A stretch of DNA of 64,000 nucleotides, taken from positions 248,001-312,000 of the forward strand of contig OZ244780.1 in assembly GCA_965219565.1 (NCBI GenBank), given 5' to 3'. The notes beneath the pieces are model-generated. The model was given only the letters and a program-made list of their open reading frames with translations, was not told where the DNA came from and searched no databases. Position numbers and translations under genes: made by a program. Origin of the DNA: DAOUJI01 sp965219565 (GTDB lineage: Bacteria; Chloroflexota; Dehalococcoidia; Lucifugimonadales; JAGWBF01). Below are positions 59,871 through 64,000 of the stretch, piece after piece. Each line of letters begins with the position of its first letter. Within the stretch, counting starts at the first letter, position 1.

Positions 59871-60956
59871 ATGAAGATCACCGGCGCCAAGACCAGGGTG
59901 CTCAGTGCCCCTGAAGAAAACCCTCTAATCGTAGGCAAGGATCCTGGGGGCATACGGGAGTACGTTTCCCTGGAGCTAAGCACGGATGAAGGAATAAAGG
60001 GCTTAGGCATCTCCTTCTTTGGATGGAAGCTTACGCCCGCCCTCAAGACCGCCGTGGACATCATGGCCGATCTGGTGATCGGAGACGACCCCATGCAGCC
60101 CGAGGCGGTGACTGGCAAGATACGGGAGTCGGGCAGCGGCTCCGGCCCCGGCGGCATCTTCACCCTGGCGTTGTCTGCCATCGACATAGCCCTCTGGGAC
60201 ATCAAGGGGAAAGCCCTCAACCAGCCCGTGTATAAGCTACTTGGCGGCTATCGCGACAGGGCTCTGACCTACGCCAGCGGAGCCTTGGGACGGCCCTTCA
60301 ACGTGGAATATCTGGAAGAGGCCGGTCCCAGGCTTGTGTCCATGGGGTTCAACCAGATGAAAACCCAGCTGGGAGCCGAGCCGACGGTGGCCAGGGAGGT
60401 CGAGCGCATCCGAGTCCTGCGGGACGCCATCGGAGACGACATCGACTTGATGTGCGACGTCAACCAACTATGGAGCGTGAACCAGGCCATAGGCATCGGA
60501 CGACAGCTTGAAGAATATCATCTCTTCTGGCTGGAGGACGTCGTGGCCCATGACGACTACCAGGGCTTTGCCAGGGTGGCCGACGCCCTGACCACCCCCA
60601 TCGCTGCGGGAGAGTACGTGTACGGCATCAGGCCCTTCAGGCACATGCTGGAACAGAGGTCTATAGACATCGTCATGGTGGACATGGTCCGAGCCGGGGG
60701 CGTGACCCAGTTCATGAAGATTGCGGGAATGGCTGAAGCATTCAACCTGCCCGTGGTCAGCCACCTGATACCGGAGTACCAGGTGCACACTATATGCGCC
60801 ATCCCCAACGGGCTGACGGTTGAGTACATGCCCTGGACCCTTGGGTTCTACGAGGAGACGCCGGAAATCGTAGACGGCAAGCTTGTCGCTCCCGACAAGC
60901 CTGGGTTTGGCCTGGAGCTAAGCGAAAAAGCCCTGGCGACGTTGGTGATTGAGTAG
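59871..60956 (+). CDS. mandelate racemase/muconate lactonizing enzyme family protein
   Basis: This 361-residue enolase-superfamily enzyme abstracts a proton next to a carboxylate with the help of Mg2+. Metal ligands are Asp196 (MCDVNQLW), Glu222 (WLEDVV) and Glu248 (AAGEYVYG). The Asp271-His298 dyad (DMVRAGG, VSHLIPEY) of the mandelate racemase subgroup is present. The lysine motif reads K164-T-Q166, so the second catalytic Lys (K166 in mandelate racemase) is Gln. A one-base reaction such as acid-sugar dehydration is therefore more likely than racemisation. Expansion of this superfamily is a known trait of SAR202 Chloroflexota. It begins 4 bp after the NHL gene. Confidence 0.9.
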   Translation: MKITGAKTRVLSAPEENPLIVGKDPGGIREYVSLELSTDEGIKGLGISFFGWKLTPALKTAVDIMADLVIGDDPMQPEAVTGKIRESGSGSGPGGIFTLALSAIDIALWDIKGKALNQPVYKLLGGYRDRALTYASGALGRPFNVEYLEEAGPRLVSMGFNQMKTQLGAEPTVAREVERIRVLRDAIGDDIDLMCDVNQLWSVNQAIGIGRQLEEYHLFWLEDVVAHDDYQGFARVADALTTPIAAGEYVYGIRPFRHMLEQRSIDIVMVDMVRAGGVTQFMKIAGMAEAFNLPVVSHLIPEYQVHTICAIPNGLTVEYMPWTLGFYEETPEIVDGKLVAPDKPGFGLELSEKALATLVIE

Positions 60957-60980
60957 GCGTCATATGTCTGGACAGATGAG

Positions 60981-61008
60981 GTAGGGGCGACCGGCTGGTC
61001 GCCCCTAC
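60981..61008. repeat. intergenic palindromic repeat
   Basis: GTAGGGGCGACC, GGCT and GGTCGCCCCTAC form a perfect 12-bp stem with a tetraloop, 24 bp after the enolase-superfamily gene. It is the type of dispersed GTAGGGGCGACC palindrome found in many genomes, and may end or protect the transcript. Confidence 0.75.
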
Positions 61009-61065
61009 GGTCGCCCGCCGATTCGACTATCATCGCTATGGCCCCTATTTTCATGGAAAGGCAAT

Positions 61066-61407
61066 ATGCATATGTTTGTTCGGATGTATACGGGAGACGA
61101 CGGCAAGACTCACTTCGAGGGGATTGAGCTTCCCTTGGGAGAGGCCAAGACCTTCCCCCTGAAGGCTGGATCGGAGATTTCCATCCGCCGGGGAGACCAC
61201 GTGGACCTGGGGGACTGGCACAACGCCGAACGTCGCCAGTTCGTAATCAGCCTGGAGGGCGGCTTTCAGGTGCTGGGAAGCGGCGACGGAGCGCTCCGGG
61301 AATTCCACGCTGGTGACATCCTCCTCGCCGAAGACCTGACCGGTGAGGGGCATCGCAGCGGCTCCAGGGGAATCTCTATCTCCGTGGTTGTCCCGATAGA
61401 AGAATAG
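61066..61407 (+). CDS. cupin-fold protein
   Basis: This 113-residue protein has a cupin-like beta barrel. The first motif is recognisable in HVDLGDWHNAERRQFVISLE and the second in REFHAGDILLAEDLTGEGH, with GD and GxGH as usual. It could bind a metal through His residues 46 and 52 and the last His, or be a non-enzymatic binding protein. ATG 61066 follows GGAAAGG. It lies 109 bp beyond the enolase-superfamily gene with the palindromic repeat between them, so co-transcription is uncertain. Confidence 0.82.
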   Translation: MHMFVRMYTGDDGKTHFEGIELPLGEAKTFPLKAGSEISIRRGDHVDLGDWHNAERRQFVISLEGGFQVLGSGDGALREFHAGDILLAEDLTGEGHRSGSRGISISVVVPIEE

Positions 61408-61445
61408 GCTGACAGCATCGAGCAGAGGGTTATGCCTTATCGAGG

Positions 61446-61934
61446 CTAGGCGCCTAGGTCCGTGGGCACCACTCTGAGTCCTCGCAGGACAATGTCGAAG
61501 TTGTCCGCCAGGAATGTGCCCAGGGCTGACGCCTCTATGGTGTCGTCAATGCCCAGTATGGGGTAGTCCTGGATAGAAGACAGTACCGCCGAGCCGATGG
61601 CGAAAGCGATTATCACCCCGACGCCAATTCCCGCGACTTTGTCCACCCAGCCCAGGGAGACCTTGTCGAATGCACCCTTGAGCATACTGCCCACCAGAAA
61701 CACCGCTATCATGGCCAGGAGGAATATCACCACCAGGGCGATTATCTCCGGACCGTTCTTGCTATCGGTGAAGTTCTCGAAGAAAGGGGCCACCCTGCCT
61801 TGAAGGCGGCTTGCCAGGGCAAGTCCGGCCAGGGAGCCGACAGCGATAGCGGCGATGTGGAGGGCGCCCATTTTCAGTCCCGCCACAGCCAAGACTCCGC
61901 CAGAAATCAGTATTACTGCATCGAGCCAGTTCAT
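61446..61934 (-). CDS. CvpA family membrane protein
   Basis: This 162-residue inner-membrane protein has four helices (NWLDAVILISGGVLAVAGL, HIAAIAVGSLAGLALAS, EIIALVVIFLLAMIAVFLVG, VAGIGVGVIIAFAIGSAVL). This fits the CvpA (colicin V production) family, including the SLGWVDKVAGIGVG block that recalls LDRLLGFLFG. The family is needed for colicin V production and for envelope homeostasis in E. coli. It is a single gene on the minus strand, converging on the cupin gene. Confidence 0.87.
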   Translation of the reverse strand: MNWLDAVILISGGVLAVAGLKMGALHIAAIAVGSLAGLALASRLQGRVAPFFENFTDSKNGPEIIALVVIFLLAMIAVFLVGSMLKGAFDKVSLGWVDKVAGIGVGVIIAFAIGSAVLSSIQDYPILGIDDTIEASALGTFLADNFDIVLRGLRVVPTDLGA

Positions 61935-62106
61935 CGTTCCCCAGACGCGGCTGAAACCTTGAGCTAAGTTGGATTCAGCCCAAATACGGCCTAAAGTTTA
62001 GCAACGGCGGGCGTCGGGCGCTTCGCAAGCGCCTCGCGAGTTAGCGTCATTTTTCACGACTAGCCCTCTCTGATAACCTCCGTGCACAGCGCCGTTCACC
62101 CCCATC

Positions 62107-62775
62107 TTAATCTTCCCCCTTAAGGGGAAGAGGTTTTGCTGAGGCGACTTTGCGCTCCAGTAGCCTCTGTCTTATGAGGAGCAGCCCCGCCAGGCCCAGG
62201 CCCCCCAGCAGAAACCCTCCAAAGACATCCGACGGCCAGTGGACTCCCAGATAGACCCTGGAGGCGCCGCAGGCCAGGATGAGCAGAGACAGAACCACTC
62301 TTATTGACAGCGCTTTTCTTGGAGAACCGGCGAAAGTCGGAGCCAGAACCAGGAGAAGACCGAAGAACACCATTGCATGGAGGGCGTGGCCGCTGGGGAA
62401 GGCAGGGTTGGCTGGAGTGTCCTCCAGAATGGAGTACATGGGTCTCTCTCGCCCCACCAATTCCTTTATTGCCACGCCAAGCAATTCGACGATCAGGACC
62501 ATGAACGTGACCAAGGCGTCCGGGCGTCTTTTTGCAAGCACAAAGAGCAACATGACTGCGAACACCGACGCCACTGCAACGATATAGTGTGAAGTGAACG
62601 ATGCGATAAGCGTAGCCTTGTCCAAAGGACCGCTGCGCAGCTCCTGGAACCCGGTGATGGCGGCGTTTTCCCCCGGGAAGCTCTCGTAGACGGCCGCTGT
62701 GGCGCACAGGGCCGCCGCTGCGGCAAGCGCAGCCGCCAGCAGTGCGCCCCTGGGGCCAAGTCGTGTGTTTCGCAT
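62107..62775 (-). CDS. PAP2-family membrane phosphatase
   Basis: This 222-residue integral membrane phosphatase has the three PAP2 motifs. The KxxxxxxRP motif is K104 to R111-P112, PSGH is at residues 127-130, and SRxxxxxHxxxD is S172-R173, His179 and Asp183. Likely substrates are phosphatidate, phosphatidylglycerol phosphate or undecaprenyl pyrophosphate. The N-terminus is a long Ala-rich helix. The last codons (PLPLKGED) come from a CTTCCCCCTTAAGGGGAAG palindrome, so an intergenic repeat seems to have supplied the C-terminal end. It is divergent from cmk at 62856. Confidence 0.9.
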   Translation of the reverse strand: MRNTRLGPRGALLAAALAAAAALCATAAVYESFPGENAAITGFQELRSGPLDKATLIASFTSHYIVAVASVFAVMLLFVLAKRRPDALVTFMVLIVELLGVAIKELVGRERPMYSILEDTPANPAFPSGHALHAMVFFGLLLVLAPTFAGSPRKALSIRVVLSLLILACGASRVYLGVHWPSDVFGGFLLGGLGLAGLLLIRQRLLERKVASAKPLPLKGED

Positions 62776-62855
62776 GGTTGTGAAGCCCAGACTAGGTACT
62801 ATATACTACCCGACAGTCTTGGGAACTGGCTGACTCCCTTTCGCAGCTTCTTTAC

Positions 62856-63548
62856 GTGTCTATTGCCTCCACTATCGCCATTGACGGCCCCGTAGCATCG
62901 GGAAAGACTACAGTGGGGCGTGTGCTGGCACAGCGTCTTGGCCACCGCTTCCTCGACACCGGCGTGATGTATCGCGCGGTCACCTACCTTGGCCTCCGCG
63001 CGGGTGTCGCGCCCGACGACGAGCAGGGATGGACCAACGTCGCCCGCGAAACGACCCTTGATGCCGCTAACGTGAACGACGGCGGCGTCTCCGCTGACGG
63101 AGAGCCGCTTGTCGCAGAGTTGAGGTCCGCTGAAGTGGACCAGGCCGTCTCCCATGTCTCCAAAGTCCAGGGGGTGCGGGACGCTCTTGTGGAGCAGCAG
63201 CAGAGAATCGCCCAGGGCGGAGCCATTGTCATGGTGGGTAGAGACATTGGAACCGTTGTGTTGCCCGACGCCGACCTGAAGATATACCTTACGGCCACTC
63301 CCAGGGAAAGGGCCAGGCGTCGTCACCTGGAGATACGGCGCAAGGTTGTGGGCCAGAGTCCAGTTCCAAGCTACCAGCAGATATTTGATGATTTGGCCGC
63401 CAGGGACGAGCTGGACTCCAACCGGTCCAACTCCCCACTGACCGCCGCGGAAGATTCGATCAGGTTGATCACCGACGGAATGCCCGTCAACGAGGTTTTG
63501 GAACGGATCATGGTCTTGGTGGGACGGCGGCGTGGGCCTGCTGTATAA
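62856..63548 (+). CDS. cmk: cytidylate kinase
   Basis: This 230-residue kinase phosphorylates CMP and dCMP with ATP. The P-loop GPVASGKTT begins at residue 11, followed by FLDTGVMYRAVTYL (CMP site) and VMVGRDIGTVVLPDADLKIY. The lid and final RDELDSNRSNSPLTAAEDS block are as in bacterial Cmk. The start is GTG 62856. The PlsC-type gene begins inside its last codons (GTG 63532, 17-bp overlap); cmk-plsC pairs are common in bacteria. Confidence 0.95.
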   Translation: MSIASTIAIDGPVASGKTTVGRVLAQRLGHRFLDTGVMYRAVTYLGLRAGVAPDDEQGWTNVARETTLDAANVNDGGVSADGEPLVAELRSAEVDQAVSHVSKVQGVRDALVEQQQRIAQGGAIVMVGRDIGTVVLPDADLKIYLTATPRERARRRHLEIRRKVVGQSPVPSYQQIFDDLAARDELDSNRSNSPLTAAEDSIRLITDGMPVNEVLERIMVLVGRRRGPAV

Positions 63549-64000
63549 CCTGGGCGCAACAGCGGCGAAGCTCGATTTCCCTACGTTGGGGCGTTTTCAC
63601 GTAGAGGGGAAAGAAGCCGTGCCGCCCAAGGGGCCCCTGATTGTGGCGGCGAACCACCGGAGCAACGCCGACCCCTGCTACCTGGCCGCCGCTGTGCCAC
63701 GAGAGCTGCACTTCCTCGGGAAGCGCAGCTTGTTTAAGAACCCCCTGTTCGGCAACTTGTTGAGAGCCGTAAACGTCCATCCCACCGACCGGGACGGAGG
63801 GGACTTGCAGGCCATCCGGACCTGTGTCAGATTGCTCAATGAAGACAGCGTTCTGGCGGTCTTCCCGGAAGGGACCAGAAGCCGGACAGGCCTTTTGGAC
63901 CGGGGCAAAGCGGGTGTGGCCTATATAGCGTCCAGGACCCAGTCCCCCATCTTGCCCGTCGCCATCACCGGCACAGAGAACATCGGCTCCTTTTTCAGGA
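63532..64000 (+). CDS. plsC: 1-acylglycerol-3-phosphate acyltransferase, PlsC-like, partial (3' end beyond window)
   Basis: The first 156 residues are present. The HX4D catalytic motif is NHRSNADP (from about residue 45), the glycerol-3-phosphate contact region is FLGKRSLFKNPLFGNLLRAV, and the FPEGTRSRTG motif lies at about 110-119. It transfers an acyl chain to lysophosphatidate in phospholipid synthesis at the membrane. GTG 63532 is out of frame with, and overlaps, the end of cmk, so the two are likely translationally coupled. The end of the gene lies off the right edge. Confidence 0.92.
   Translation, partial: MGLLYNLGATAAKLDFPTLGRFHVEGKEAVPPKGPLIVAANHRSNADPCYLAAAVPRELHFLGKRSLFKNPLFGNLLRAVNVHPTDRDGGDLQAIRTCVRLLNEDSVLAVFPEGTRSRTGLLDRGKAGVAYIASRTQSPILPVAITGTENIGSFFR

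Overview
The window looks like a chromosomal segment of a free-living, GC-rich bacterium, most likely a Chloroflexota member of the Dehalococcoidia/SAR202 kind. This is inferred from content, not from a marker gene. The pointers are lipoproteins with long Thr/Pro linkers after the lipobox, Dpp-type peptide transporters, many SDR dehydrogenases, flavin monooxygenases, a CaiB-type CoA-transferase and a mandelate-racemase-type enolase-superfamily enzyme. Only one RNA gene is seen, tRNA-Val(GAC). Most genes lie in short operons with good Shine-Dalgarno sites and 1-4 nt overlaps.

Layout. 1-2.6 kb: three-gene operon of circularly permuted ATP-grasp, transglutaminase-like and alpha-E proteins. 2.9-6.9 kb: peptide permeases divergent from their binding lipoprotein. 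7-8.8 kb: two tandem SDR genes plus a broken third copy. 9-11.7 kb: a large lipoprotein that seems to split that third copy. 12-16 kb: cytochrome P450 divergent from a ThDP enzyme and another SDR. 15.9-17.8 kb: VHL-beta-domain protein, DinB protein, epimerase. 18.2-20.9 kb: a frameshifted LRR/zinc-peptidase lipoprotein with internal repeats. 21-23.8 kb: ABC exporter, pterin dehydratase, MarR regulator. 24.2-25.7 kb: an antitoxin-VapC-metallopeptidase operon under a palindromic operator. 25.8-27 kb: collagen-like lipoprotein. 27.4-30.4 kb: two ferritin-like proteins, one of which has lost its metal ligands, with an FmdB-like and an SCP2-like protein. 30.4-34.2 kb: second peptide transporter. 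34.3-37.4 kb: HpcH/HpaI aldolase, CoA-transferase, unknown genes. 37.5-41.6 kb: ammonium transporter, HEPN-like protein, GPP34 protein, membrane protein. 41.6-45.8 kb: flavin monooxygenase, a three-subunit nitrile hydratase/thiocyanate hydrolase-like enzyme, Baeyer-Villiger monooxygenase. 46-50.2 kb: NHL protein and the DUF1501/DUF1800 pair. 50.2-51.5 kb: apparently decayed DNA. 51.5-56 kb: giant cadherin-like protein built by a 2-kb internal duplication. 56.1-58.2 kb: tRNA-Val, Nudix hydrolase, then an abortive-infection-like gene followed by a second, broken copy of the Nudix 3' end. 58.3-61.4 kb: catabolic operon (two ABM proteins, NHL protein, enolase-superfamily enzyme, cupin). 61.4-64 kb: CvpA, PAP2 phosphatase, cytidylate kinase, PlsC (cut by the window end).

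The gene set suggests uptake of peptides or similar oligomers and ammonium, and oxidative breakdown of recalcitrant organic matter. The most unusual points are the active/degenerate diiron pair with its two small partners, two genes whose only plausible start codon is ATC, the abortive-infection gene lodged beside a Nudix duplication, and the thiocyanate-hydrolase-like subunit split next to a Baeyer-Villiger monooxygenase.
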